A stretch of 64,000 nucleotides of DNA, taken from positions 1 to 64,000 of the forward strand of contig JAYFQE010000013.1 in NCBI GenBank assembly GCA_034927345.1. The letters are read 5' to 3'. Of the stretch, positions 51,662 to 60,932 are shown one piece after another. The notes under the pieces are model-generated. The model did no database searches. It saw only the letters and a program-made list of their open reading frames with translations, and was not told the DNA's origin. The translations under genes and the position numbers were made by a program. How positions within the stretch are numbered: the first letter of the stretch is position 1; the number at the start of each line of letters is the position of its first letter. The stretch comes from JAYFQE01 sp034927345 (lineage in GTDB: Bacteria; Bacillota; Clostridia; Saccharofermentanales; UBA5734).

Positions 51662-53617
51662 ATGCCTCAGATCAGCCGCCAGCTTGATGCGAGGTTGGAT
51701 CTCGTTCCCCAGAGCCCGGGCGTGTATCTCATGAAAGATACAGCGGGTTCTGTTATTTATGTCGGCAAAGCCGTCAATTTGCGCAACCGTCTGCGCAGTT
51801 ATTTCACAGCCCGTCCTCAAGGCACACCTAAAGTCCTGGCGATGATAGCCAGAATAGCCGATTTTACGACGATATTATGCGCGAATGAGCTGGAAGCGCT
51901 GGTTCTGGAATCGACTCTGATAAAAAAGCACCTGCCTCAATATAATATTCTGCTTCGCGATGACCGCGATTATCCTTATATTCGGGTTACTCTGAATGAA
52001 ACTTATCCGCGGATCCTGAAAGCTTTCAGGATCGGCGACGACCGGCGTGAAGGCGCTCATTATTACGGCCCGTACCTTGCCGGCGATGTATTTCGCGCGC
52101 TGGAGGCTCTGCGCTCGATTTTCCCGTTGAAAACATGCCGGCGCCTGCTGCCGCGCGATATCGGCAAAGAACGGCCTTGTCTGAATTATCACATCGGCCG
52201 CTGCATCGGACCCTGCAAAGGGGATGTTCCGACCAGCGCATACCGAGATGTCATGGATCACATCTGCCTGTTTCTGGAAGGCCGTTATGACGGGCTGCTC
52301 GACAACCTGCGCCGGGATATGGAAGAAGCTTCCGCCGAATTGCATTTTGAGGAAGCGGCTCTTTTGCGCGATCGCATCAGAGCATTGGAAAAACTGATGA
52401 ATCGTCAGAAGGTTGTCAGTAATCGGCCGGAAGACCGGGATGTTCTTGGTCTGGCAAATAACGGTAATGAAATATGCCTCCAGAAGCTGGAAATCCGTCA
52501 CGGCAGGCTGGTGGCCGCCGCGGCCTTTTTTTGGCCGGAGAACGGTCTGGATGTCTCAGAATTAATCAGTTCGTTTATCACCCAGCATTATCCGGATGCT
52601 GCCCTGATCCCGCCGGAAATCCTGGTTCCCGTACAATTGGCAGATGAAAAACCCTTGATGGATTTCCTGCGTGGTTTGCGCTCGGGGCGATGCTTGCTGC
52701 ACTGGCCGCAGCGCGGCGCCGGACGCGAGCTTCTGCAAATGGCGCAGACCAACGCCGAAGAGGCGCTGCGGCGGCATACGCTGCTGGGAGGAAGCGGTGA
52801 AACCGCCTTACAGGAAGCCTTGCGCCTGTTGGCTGAGCTGACCGGAATGGATCAGCCGCCGCATCGTATTGAGGCCTTGGATATCTCCAACACCGGTCAG
52901 CAGGATCAAGCATCCAGCCTGGTCGTTTTCCAGGATGGCCGGCCTGCCAGACAGCAATACCGGCAGTTCAAGCTGGAGCAAAACGAAGGAACCGATGATT
53001 ATGAAGCGATGCGGGAAACGCTGCGGCGGCGTTTACGTCATATTGACGAACAGGCGTTCGGCAGCCGGCCGGATCTGATTCTGGCTGACGGCGGCCGGGG
53101 TCATGTGGCCGCTTTGCAGCAGGTCATGCGGGAAATGAATCTGACGATCCCGGTTGCCGGTATGGTTAAAGACGAACGGCATCGCACGCGCGGATTAGTC
53201 ACTGCGGACGGGCGCGTTGTCAATTTACGCCCGGAACAATCGGCAGGCCGCCAAAATCAGACAGCTGCGGAGCCGGGAATACTTGATGATGACCCGGAAT
53301 TAAGAATCAGCGAATCGTCGGAGGACTCGCTGCTGCCAGTCCGCCGGATGATGCTGCTGCGCCTGCTGACGGCAATACAGGATGAAGCCCATCGCTTTGC
53401 CAATCGTTATCGCGGAAAATTGCAAAAAAAGAGACAGACCCGTTTTACGCTGGAGGGCATTCCCGGCATCGGTCCTGCCAAACGGCGCGTCTTGCTCCAA
53501 CAATTCCAGACAATCAAGAAAGTCAGCGAGGCCGGCCTGGACGACCTGCTCAATCTCCATGGCCTGGGTGAACCGGCCGCAAGGGCTGTTTACCAGCATT
53601 TTCATCAGGAGGAATGA
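51662..53617 (+). CDS. uvrC: Excinuclease ABC subunit C
   Basis: 651 residues. N-terminal GIY-YIG nuclease (GVYLMKDTAGSVIYVGKA), the UVR motif (FEEAALLRDRIRALEKL), the RNase H-like nuclease region (ALDISNTGQQDQASSLVVF) and a C-terminal helix-hairpin-helix (LEGIPGIGPAKRRVLL). It cuts both sides of DNA lesions with UvrAB. The protein is longer than usual owing to a polar insert (around residues 535-560). An in-frame TTG at 51635 overlaps the HPr-like stop; ATG 51662 is preferred but its ribosome site is weak. Confidence 0.96.
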   Translation: MPQISRQLDARLDLVPQSPGVYLMKDTAGSVIYVGKAVNLRNRLRSYFTARPQGTPKVLAMIARIADFTTILCANELEALVLESTLIKKHLPQYNILLRDDRDYPYIRVTLNETYPRILKAFRIGDDRREGAHYYGPYLAGDVFRALEALRSIFPLKTCRRLLPRDIGKERPCLNYHIGRCIGPCKGDVPTSAYRDVMDHICLFLEGRYDGLLDNLRRDMEEASAELHFEEAALLRDRIRALEKLMNRQKVVSNRPEDRDVLGLANNGNEICLQKLEIRHGRLVAAAAFFWPENGLDVSELISSFITQHYPDAALIPPEILVPVQLADEKPLMDFLRGLRSGRCLLHWPQRGAGRELLQMAQTNAEEALRRHTLLGGSGETALQEALRLLAELTGMDQPPHRIEALDISNTGQQDQASSLVVFQDGRPARQQYRQFKLEQNEGTDDYEAMRETLRRRLRHIDEQAFGSRPDLILADGGRGHVAALQQVMREMNLTIPVAGMVKDERHRTRGLVTADGRVVNLRPEQSAGRQNQTAAEPGILDDDPELRISESSEDSLLPVRRMMLLRLLTAIQDEAHRFANRYRGKLQKKRQTRFTLEGIPGIGPAKRRVLLQQFQTIKKVSEAGLDDLLNLHGLGEPAARAVYQHFHQEE

Positions 53618-53620
53618 CAC

Positions 53621-54328
53621 ATGGCCCTTTTTGCGCTTGCCGATCCCCACTTAGGCTACGGCGTCAGGAAACCCATGGCTATTTTTGGCCCACAATGGGC
53701 AGATCATGATCGCCGGCTGGAAGAAAACTGGCTGGCGGGTGTTCGCATGGAGGATACAGTTCTGATACCGGGAGATATATCCTGGGCGATGAATCTGGAT
53801 GAGGCACTGCCTGATTTGCGCTTTCTTAATCAGCTGCCCGGTCGTAAAATCCTTTCCCGGGGCAACCATGATTACTGGTGGTCATCGCTGGCGAAAATGG
53901 AGCAGTACTGCAGGGATAACCAACTGGATTCTATCTCATTTTTACGCAATAACAGCGTGCCTGTTTCTGATGAGTGGCTGGTATGCGGGACGCGCGGATG
54001 GCTGCTGCCCGGCGATGCAGATTTTCACGCAGCTGATGACAAAATATACAATCGGGAAATCGGCCGTCTCCGGCTGTCTCTGGATGCCGCCGCCCGGCTG
54101 CGCCAACCCGGACAGAAACTGGTTGTCTGCCTGCATTATCCGCCCAGTACGCGGGAATTCCATCCGACGCCGTTCACGGAATTGATGGATACCTATACGG
54201 TGGATCATTGCCTGTACGGCCATATTCATGGTTTGCCGCCTTCCTATGCGTGTTTTAATCCGCCTGGCCGGATCCGGTACCATTTGGTTTCCGCCGATTA
54301 TCTGGGCTTTAAACCCTTGCGGCTGTGA
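53621..54328 (+). CDS. Metallophosphoesterase
   Basis: 235 residues of the calcineurin-like fold. Metal-binding motifs are ADPHLG, PGDISWAM, SRGNHDYWW, CLHYPP and YGHIHG, all in the standard order. Follows uvrC by three bases with AGGAGG inside the uvrC end, so it is coupled. Specific substrate unknown; a phosphodiester or nucleotide is typical. Confidence 0.92.
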   Translation: MALFALADPHLGYGVRKPMAIFGPQWADHDRRLEENWLAGVRMEDTVLIPGDISWAMNLDEALPDLRFLNQLPGRKILSRGNHDYWWSSLAKMEQYCRDNQLDSISFLRNNSVPVSDEWLVCGTRGWLLPGDADFHAADDKIYNREIGRLRLSLDAAARLRQPGQKLVVCLHYPPSTREFHPTPFTELMDTYTVDHCLYGHIHGLPPSYACFNPPGRIRYHLVSADYLGFKPLRL

Positions 54329-54415
54329 ATGGAGCATTCTCTGAAAGAACCTTTGAAAAGCTTGCAAACAGCGCTGCAAGAGGGCTGAAAAGGCCGATAA
54401 CAGCACGATTGCCTG

Positions 54416-54444
54416 TTGCGCCGCGGGCTGTCTTGATATATAAT
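54416..54444 (+). promoter_or_regulatory. Probable promoter of the yicC-remA-gmk-rpoZ-glyS operon
   Basis: TTGCGC (54416-54421), 17 bases, TATAAT (54439-54444), about 40 bases before the yicC start. Confidence 0.6.
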
Positions 54445-54485
54445 CAGTAGACTGTAATGAGTGGAAAGTAATGAGGGTGCCGGAT

Positions 54486-55373
54486 ATGGGTTCCAGTATG
54501 ACCGGGTATGGTCGTGGCGAAGCGGCAGATGCCGATCGCCGGGTTACGGTTGAGATAAAGTCAATTAACAACCGTTATTGTGATCTTCAAATTCGCATGC
54601 CTAGAATCATGGCTTCTTTGGAAGGTCAGGTCCGCGAAATGACCGGCAAACGGATTAACCGCGGCAAGGTGGATCTTTTTATCAATTATGAAGATACCAG
54701 TCCGGAATCCAGCCGGGTGGTTTGCGATGTCGGTCTTGCCCGGGCGTATGCCGGCGCGCTGCGTGAAATAGCTTCAGCCGCGGATGTGTCTGAAGGATTG
54801 AACGCTGCAGTTATCGGACGTTTTTCCGATGTCCTGCGTGTCGAATCCGCCGTAGTCGAACCGGAGCGGATCTGGGGCTTGCTGTCTCCGGCTCTGGACG
54901 CGGCTTTGTCCGGACTGTGCCAGATGCGCAGCCTGGAGGGCGGGCGTCTGGTTGCCGATGTTCTGCAGCGGGCGGAAGTCCTTGAGGCAAACCGCAAGCT
55001 CGTAGCTGAACGGGCTCCCGGCGTTATTATTGATTATCGGCAGAAATTAGCGGACAGAATCAACGATCTGCTGGGTGAACGTGCCGGCGAGCTTTTCGAT
55101 GATCAGCGTATGGCGGCCGAAGTTGCTTTATATGCCGATAAATGCGCTATTGATGAAGAACTGGTTCGTCTGCAAAGCCATATTGCCCAATTGAAGTCCA
55201 TCGTCCAGCTTCATGAGCCGATTGGCAAGAAGCTGGATTTTATTGTCCAGGAAATGAACCGGGAAATCAATACGATCGGTTCCAAAGCCAATGATCTGGT
55301 TTTAGTGAATCTCGTCGTCGCCATGAAAAGCGACGTCGAAAAGATTCGCGAACAAATCCAGAATTTGGAATGA
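54486..55373 (+). CDS. YicC family endoribonuclease
   Basis: 295 residues beginning MGSSMTGYGRGEA, the standard N-terminus, which supports the ATG at 54486 (eight bases after GAGGG) over 54471. The C-terminal DUF1732 part ends GKKLDFIVQEMNREINTIGSKAND, a highly conserved segment. Homologues cut RNA and affect stationary-phase survival. First gene of the remA-gmk-rpoZ run, a typical Firmicutes order. Confidence 0.94.
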   Translation: MGSSMTGYGRGEAADADRRVTVEIKSINNRYCDLQIRMPRIMASLEGQVREMTGKRINRGKVDLFINYEDTSPESSRVVCDVGLARAYAGALREIASAADVSEGLNAAVIGRFSDVLRVESAVVEPERIWGLLSPALDAALSGLCQMRSLEGGRLVADVLQRAEVLEANRKLVAERAPGVIIDYRQKLADRINDLLGERAGELFDDQRMAAEVALYADKCAIDEELVRLQSHIAQLKSIVQLHEPIGKKLDFIVQEMNREINTIGSKANDLVLVNLVVAMKSDVEKIREQIQNLE

Positions 55374-55395
55374 TCGGCTCATGAGGGAGTGAAGC

Positions 55396-55659
55396 ATGGA
55401 ACAAACGTTATTCATCAGGATCGGCTTTGGCAATCTGGTTTCTGCGAACCGGATCATTGCTATTGTCAGTCCGGATTCATCGCCTGTTCGCCGTTTGATA
55501 CAGGACGCGCGCGACCGCGGCGGATTAATCGACGCAACATCCGGACGTAAAACCCGGTCGGTGTTGGTTATGGATAGCGATCATCTGGTGCTTTCGGCAT
55601 TGCCGGCAGAAGAATTGGAACAGGAATGGCACAAGGAACAGCGGGAGGGTGAGACATGA
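55396..55659 (+). CDS. remA: RemA family (DUF370) DNA-binding regulator
   Basis: 87 residues with IRIGFGNLVSANRIIAIVSP and SPVRRLIQDARDRGGLIDAT, the family core. RemA forms a DNA-wrapping ring and activates matrix and osmolyte genes in Bacillus. The conserved position directly before gmk supports the call. Overlaps gmk by four bases. Confidence 0.92.
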   Translation: MEQTLFIRIGFGNLVSANRIIAIVSPDSSPVRRLIQDARDRGGLIDATSGRKTRSVLVMDSDHLVLSALPAEELEQEWHKEQREGET

Positions 55660-56276
55660 GCGACAGTCATATTGAACCCGGATTAGTGATCTGCGTTTCC
55701 GGTCCCTCCGGCGTCGGTAAAGGCACTGTTATCAAGCAGGCCATGCGGCTGCGGCCGGACCTGGCTCATTCGGTTTCCGTGACGACACGGGAAGCGCGGC
55801 CCGGCGAACAGGAAGGCGTTGATTATTATTTCCGCAGCCGGGATCAGTTTCTGGCCATGCTGGAAGCGGGCAATATCCTGGAATATGATCAGTATTGCGA
55901 TCATTTTTATGGCACACCGCGCGAACAGCTTGAGCATCTGGTCCGGAAAGGCCGGGATATCCTGATGGATATTACCGTACCCGGCTCTCTGGCAGTCATG
56001 AAAAGCTATCCCGCATGCATAACCCTTTTCCTTATGCCTCCGTCTTTTTCCGAATTGCAGTGCCGTTTGGAAAAAAGAGGCACGGAGTGTTCTGAAATCG
56101 TACGGAAACGGTTGGATAAAGCGCGTGACGAGATAGCGCTGGCCAATCGATTTCAATATATTGTCATCAATGATGATCTGGATCTTGCCGCCCGCCGGAT
56201 ATTGGCGATTATCGACGCCGAACACTGCCGCTACCATCGCCTGGCAGGCTTGGAAGCAACGATTCTGGCTCGCTGA
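55656..56276 (+). CDS. gmk: Guanylate kinase
   Basis: 206 residues. P-loop SGPSGVGKGTV near residue 14 and the GMP-binding VTTREARPGEQEGVDYYF. It converts GMP to GDP with ATP. Its start overlaps remA; rpoZ follows after 33 bases with AGGAGG. Confidence 0.97.
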   Translation: MSDSHIEPGLVICVSGPSGVGKGTVIKQAMRLRPDLAHSVSVTTREARPGEQEGVDYYFRSRDQFLAMLEAGNILEYDQYCDHFYGTPREQLEHLVRKGRDILMDITVPGSLAVMKSYPACITLFLMPPSFSELQCRLEKRGTECSEIVRKRLDKARDEIALANRFQYIVINDDLDLAARRILAIIDAEHCRYHRLAGLEATILAR

Positions 56277-56309
56277 GCCAGTGACGAATTATAAGGAGGA
56301 TCAACCGAT

Positions 56310-56786
56310 ATGTTGGTTAAACCGCCCCTGGAGAAATTACTGCCGAAAGTAGACAACCGTTATACCCTGGCCATTCTGGTTGCCAAACGAGCACGGCAAC
56401 TGGTTGATGGCGCACAGCCGCTTATGGAAACCGATTCCCCCAACTTTGTAACGATAGCTTGCGAGGAGCTGGCGTCCAACCGCATCAGCTGCGTCAGGGG
56501 TATACTGAATCCGTACATCCCTCTGCGGCCGGAAGTTGAAGCGGCCCGCCTGGCAGCTAAAACGGCTGCAGCTCACGCCAGCATGGCCGACGCTGTCAAG
56601 GACGCGCTGGACCATGCCGCCGGATTGGGCGGGGATGACCTGGATGAGTCAGATGCCGGCTTGATAGCCGAATCATTGATGAAAAATCCGGAATCGTTGG
56701 ATGCCGAAGAATCAGCTCCGGATGCCGGCGCCGGCCAGGACGACCTGATTAATACCGAAAACGCCGGCCGGGAGGACGAAGCCTGA
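56310..56786 (+). CDS. rpoZ: RNA polymerase omega subunit with long acidic tail
   Basis: 158 residues, about twice the usual length. The first 80 residues are a normal omega (NRYTLAILVAKRARQLVDG, with VTIACEELASNRISCV). The C-terminal 75 residues are Asp/Glu/Ala-rich and probably disordered. Its stop overlaps the glyS start (TGATG). Omega supports assembly of the beta-prime subunit. Confidence 0.92.
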   Translation: MLVKPPLEKLLPKVDNRYTLAILVAKRARQLVDGAQPLMETDSPNFVTIACEELASNRISCVRGILNPYIPLRPEVEAARLAAKTAAAHASMADAVKDALDHAAGLGGDDLDESDAGLIAESLMKNPESLDAEESAPDAGAGQDDLINTENAGREDEA

Positions 56787-58174
56787 TGCAAGTTGAGAAG
56801 ACCATGGAGAAAATCGTAGCTTTGGCGAAAAACCGCGGTTTTGTTTACCCGGGTTCGGAGATTTACGGCGGATTGGCGAATTCGTGGGATTACGGCCCTC
56901 TGGGCGTTTTATTAAAGAACAATGTCAAAGCTGCCTGGTGGCAGAAATTCGTTCAGGAAAGCCCTTATAACGTCGGAGTGGATTGCGCCATCCTGATGAA
57001 CCCGCAAGTATGGGTTGCGTCAGGCCATGTCGGCGGGTTCAGCGATCCGCTCATCGACTGCCGGCAATGCAAAGCCCGGTATCGCGCCGACAAACTGATT
57101 GAAGACCATGACAAAGCGCACGGCATCGAACAAAGCGTCGACGGCTGGGACAATCAGCGCCTGATCGGCTATATCCGTGAACAAGGTGTTTCCTGCCCGT
57201 CTTGCGGCGGTCATGATTTTACCGATGTCCGCAAATTCAATTTGATGTACAAAACCTTTCAGGGCGTAACGGAAGACAGCAAAGCCGAATTGTACCTGCG
57301 TCCGGAAACCGCGCAGGGCATTTTTGTCAATTTCCGCAATGTCCAGCGGACAACGCGAAAGAAGATTCCTTTCGGCATCGGTCAGATCGGCAAATCGTTC
57401 CGCAACGAAATCACGCCGGGGAATTTTATTTTCCGGATTCGCGAATTTGAACAGATGGAACTGGAGTTTTTCTGTGAACCGGGAACCGATTTGGATTGGT
57501 TTGCCTATTGGCGCAATTTTTGTTATCAATGGCTGCTCGATCTGGGCTTGAAAGCCGACGAGCTGCGCACCCGCGACCATTCCCCGGAAGAACTGGCTTT
57601 TTATTCTAAAGCTACAACCGACTTTGAATTTCTCTTTCCCTTTGGCTGGGGCGAGCTATGGGGCGTAGCCGACCGGACCGATTATGACTTGAAGCAACAC
57701 ATGGATACTTCCCATGAGGATCTATCCTATTTTGATCCGGCGGCCAACAAGAAATATATCCCTTACGTTATTGAGCCTTCTCTGGGCGCCGACCGCGTTA
57801 CGCTGGCTTTCCTTTGCAGCGCATATGATGAAGAAACGCTGGCTCCGGGCGATGTCAGAACCGTCCTGCGCCTGGCTCCCGCTCTGGCGCCAATCAAGAT
57901 AGCAGTTCTGCCGCTGTCGGCTAAACTGTCGGAAGCCGCCAATCTGCTTTATCAGCGTCTAAGTAAAAAATGGGTGTGTGAATTTGACGATCGTCAATCG
58001 ATCGGCAAGCGTTATCGCCGTGAAGATGAGATCGGCACGCCGTATTGCGTGACCTTTGACTTCGATTCACTGGACGATCAGTGCGTGACCATCCGCGAAC
58101 GTGACAGCATGAATCAGGTTCGCCTGCCGATAGACCAGCTGGAAACCTATTTTGCCGACAAATTCAATTTTTAG
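56786..58174 (+). CDS. glyS: Glycyl-tRNA synthetase, single-chain type
   Basis: 462 residues, the homodimeric class II form found in many Firmicutes and Actinobacteria. Marks are FVYPGSEIYGGLANSWDYGP, a Cys pair insert (CRQC and CPSCGG), the motif-2 area LRPETAQGIFVNF and KSFRNEITPGNFIFR. The start ATG overlaps the rpoZ stop. Charges tRNA-Gly. No T-box is present upstream because the gene is inside an operon. Confidence 0.97.
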   Translation: MQVEKTMEKIVALAKNRGFVYPGSEIYGGLANSWDYGPLGVLLKNNVKAAWWQKFVQESPYNVGVDCAILMNPQVWVASGHVGGFSDPLIDCRQCKARYRADKLIEDHDKAHGIEQSVDGWDNQRLIGYIREQGVSCPSCGGHDFTDVRKFNLMYKTFQGVTEDSKAELYLRPETAQGIFVNFRNVQRTTRKKIPFGIGQIGKSFRNEITPGNFIFRIREFEQMELEFFCEPGTDLDWFAYWRNFCYQWLLDLGLKADELRTRDHSPEELAFYSKATTDFEFLFPFGWGELWGVADRTDYDLKQHMDTSHEDLSYFDPAANKKYIPYVIEPSLGADRVTLAFLCSAYDEETLAPGDVRTVLRLAPALAPIKIAVLPLSAKLSEAANLLYQRLSKKWVCEFDDRQSIGKRYRREDEIGTPYCVTFDFDSLDDQCVTIRERDSMNQVRLPIDQLETYFADKFNF

Positions 58175-58232
58175 TTTTTATCCTGATGATCTGCCCGGTT
58201 CAGGGCTGACACGATAAAAGGAGGATCTGCAG

Positions 58233-60857
58233 ATGACCAAATATGTCTACATGTTCGCGGAAGGTAATGCTGCCATGCGTAACCTTCTGGGCGGTAAAGG
58301 CGCCAATCTGGCCGAAATGACCGGCTTGGGGCTGCCGGTGCCACGCGGTTTCACCGTAACGACCGAAGCTTGTACCCGCTATTATGAGGACGGCGAGACA
58401 ATTGCTCCGGACATTGAACAGGAGATTTTCTCTACCCTGGCTAAAGCAGAGCAGCTGATCGGGAAAAAATTTGGCGACGCCAAAGATCCCTATCTGGTAT
58501 CGGTCCGTTCCGGATCACGCGCTTCGATGCCCGGCATGATGGACACCATTTTGAATCTGGGATTGAATGATCAGGTTGTCGAAGGTTTGGCTGCCCTGAC
58601 CGGCAATCCGAGATTTGCCTATGACAGTTACCGCCGGTTTATCGCCATGTTCGGCGATGTCGTCATGAATGTACCCAAGAGCAGTTTTGAGGCCGAGTTG
58701 GACGCCGTCAAACAATCGCATAAGGTGACCCTGGACACAGATCTGGACGCCGATGCCATGAAAGAAGTCGTCAGACGTTATAAAGCCTTATATGAACGCG
58801 AAATGAAGGTCCCGTTTCCGCAGGATCCCCGCGTACAGCTGATTGAAGCGGTTAAGGCCGTTTTCCGTTCCTGGAATAACGAACGGGCGATCATCTATCG
58901 CCGGATGAACGACATCCCCGGCAATTGGGGCACCGCGGTCAACATCCAGGAAATGGTATATGGCAATATGGGCAATACTTCCGGCACAGGCGTTGCCTTT
59001 ACCCGCAATCCGGCAACCGGCGAGAACAAGTTGTACGGCGAATTCCTGATGAACGCGCAAGGCGAGGATGTGGTTGCCGGCATTCGGACGCCGCAGACCA
59101 TCGACCAGCTGCGTGACGTCATGCCCGATGTATATGAGCAATTCAGCAAAATAGCCAAAACCTTGGAAACCCACTACAAAGACATGCAGGATATGGAATT
59201 CACGATCGAGCGCGGCCATCTGTTCATGCTTCAGACCCGCAACGGTAAACGAACCGCCGCAGCAGCCTTGAAAGTGGCTGTGGACATGGTCGGCGAAGGC
59301 ATGATCAGCCGCGAAGAAGCCTTGATGAAAATCGATCCCAAGCAGCTTGACGCCCTGCTGCATCCAACCTTCCAGCCTGCCGCCCTGAAAGCGGCTAAAC
59401 CGATCACGCGCGGCCTGCCGGCTTCTCCGGGCGCTGCCAGCGGCCGTGTTTATTTCGACGCTGAAAAAGCAACCACAGCCAGTGATCTCGGCGAGAAAGT
59501 CATTTTGGTCCGCCTGGAAACTTCGCCGGAAGATATTCAAGGCATGAATGTTTCGGAAGGCATCCTGACCGGACGCGGCGGCATGACTTCGCACGCGGCG
59601 GTTGTCGCGCGCGGCATGGGCAAATGCTGCGTTTCCGGCTGCTCTGATTTGTTGATCAGCGAAGCCGACAGGTATTTCAAAACACGTGACGGCAAGCAAT
59701 ATAATGAAGGAGATTGGCTGTCGCTGGACGGCACGACCGGCCAGGTATACAGCGGCGCCATTCCGACAGTCGACGCCCGTTTGTCCGGTGACTTTGCAAC
59801 CATTATGCAATGGGCCGACGACGCTCGCAAACTGAAGATCCGCACAAATGCCGACACGGTCCGCGACGCCGCGAAAGCGGTTGAGCTGGGCGCCGAAGGC
59901 ATCGGTCTTTGCCGCACCGAGCACATGTTCTTTGAAACCGACCGGATCTTTGCTTTCCGCCAGATGATCGTCGCTAAAGATGAAACCAGCCGTCGGACTG
60001 CGCTGGCGAAAATTCTGCCGATCCAGCGGGAAGATTTCATCGGCTTGTTTAAGGTTATGAAAGGGCTGCCGGTAACCATCCGGCTGCTGGATCCGCCTCT
60101 GCATGAATTCCTGCCGCAAGAAGAAGGCGAAATCATGGAGCTGGCCAAAGCCCTGGGCATGACTGCCGATGATCTGAAGCAAGTGATCAACAGCCTGCAC
60201 GAGATGAATCCGATGATGGGACATCGTGGCTGCCGTTTGGCGGTTACCTATCCGGAAATCGCCGAAATGCAAACCCAGGCGATCATCGAAGCTGCCATCG
60301 AAGTGAATGCCAACGGCATGAATGTTGTTCCCGAAATTATGGTGCCGCTGGTCTGCGACATAGCCGAATTGAAATTTGTCAAATCGATTATCGTCCGTAC
60401 CGCTGACCGGATCATTGCCAAGGCCGGCGTTCAATTGCCGTATAAAGTCGGTACAATGATCGAAATCCCGCGCGCTGCCCTGACTGCCGATGAGATTGCC
60501 CGGGAGGCGGATTTCTTCAGCTTTGGCACCAATGACCTGACTCAGATGACATATGGATTGTCGCGTGATGACGCCGGTAAAATTCTGGACGCTTACTATC
60601 GGACCAAGATCTTTGAAAGCGATCCGACAGCCAGACTGGATCTCATCGGCGTGGGCAAACTGATGCGTATCGCCAGTGAAAGCGGCCGTCAGACCCGGCC
60701 CGATATCAAGCTGGGCATTTGCGGCGAGCATGGCGGAGATCCGTCCTCGATCGCCTTCTGCCATTCTCTGGGCTTCAACTATGTGTCCTGCTCGCCATTC
60801 CGGGTGCCGATTGCCCGCCTGGCCGCCGCACAGGCTGCTATTGCCGACAAAAAGTAA
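58233..60857 (+). CDS. ppdK: Pyruvate, phosphate dikinase
   Basis: 874 residues, full length. The N-terminal ATP-grasp part starts GGKGANLAEMTGLGLPVPRGF. The phosphorylated histidine lies in GGMTSHAAVVARGMGKC near residue 455, and the C-terminal PEP/pyruvate barrel ends with LGICGEHGGDPSSIAFC. It interconverts pyruvate + ATP + Pi with PEP + AMP + PPi. AGGAGG precedes the ATG. Together with the PPi-type phosphofructokinase it points to a PPi-linked glycolysis. A bidirectional terminator follows. Confidence 0.97.
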   Translation: MTKYVYMFAEGNAAMRNLLGGKGANLAEMTGLGLPVPRGFTVTTEACTRYYEDGETIAPDIEQEIFSTLAKAEQLIGKKFGDAKDPYLVSVRSGSRASMPGMMDTILNLGLNDQVVEGLAALTGNPRFAYDSYRRFIAMFGDVVMNVPKSSFEAELDAVKQSHKVTLDTDLDADAMKEVVRRYKALYEREMKVPFPQDPRVQLIEAVKAVFRSWNNERAIIYRRMNDIPGNWGTAVNIQEMVYGNMGNTSGTGVAFTRNPATGENKLYGEFLMNAQGEDVVAGIRTPQTIDQLRDVMPDVYEQFSKIAKTLETHYKDMQDMEFTIERGHLFMLQTRNGKRTAAAALKVAVDMVGEGMISREEALMKIDPKQLDALLHPTFQPAALKAAKPITRGLPASPGAASGRVYFDAEKATTASDLGEKVILVRLETSPEDIQGMNVSEGILTGRGGMTSHAAVVARGMGKCCVSGCSDLLISEADRYFKTRDGKQYNEGDWLSLDGTTGQVYSGAIPTVDARLSGDFATIMQWADDARKLKIRTNADTVRDAAKAVELGAEGIGLCRTEHMFFETDRIFAFRQMIVAKDETSRRTALAKILPIQREDFIGLFKVMKGLPVTIRLLDPPLHEFLPQEEGEIMELAKALGMTADDLKQVINSLHEMNPMMGHRGCRLAVTYPEIAEMQTQAIIEAAIEVNANGMNVVPEIMVPLVCDIAELKFVKSIIVRTADRIIAKAGVQLPYKVGTMIEIPRAALTADEIAREADFFSFGTNDLTQMTYGLSRDDAGKILDAYYRTKIFESDPTARLDLIGVGKLMRIASESGRQTRPDIKLGICGEHGGDPSSIAFCHSLGFNYVSCSPFRVPIARLAAAQAAIADKK

Positions 60858-60875
60858 ACGATAGCTGTCCCTGTA

Positions 60876-60921
60876 AAAAGACCCGCCGCATCAAGTATGA
60901 TACTTGTGTGACGGGTCTTTT
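60876..60921. terminator. Bidirectional terminator between ppdK and cas7
   Basis: AAAGACCCG (60877-60885) pairs with CGGGTCTTT (60912-60920), and an inner CAAGTA/TACTTG stem extends it. T-runs follow on both strands, so it can end both convergent operons. Confidence 0.88.
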
Positions 60922-60932
60922 ATTCTTCGTAA

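Noticed and set aside
58788..60764. 658-codon open frame antisense to ppdK
   Set aside because: It lies entirely inside a highly conserved gene, has no family features and is explained by codon bias that suppresses stops on the other strand.
60858..60932. Possible CRISPR repeat next to csd2
   Set aside because: The inverted repeat here occurs once and has T-runs on both sides, as in a terminator; no direct repeats with spacers are seen.
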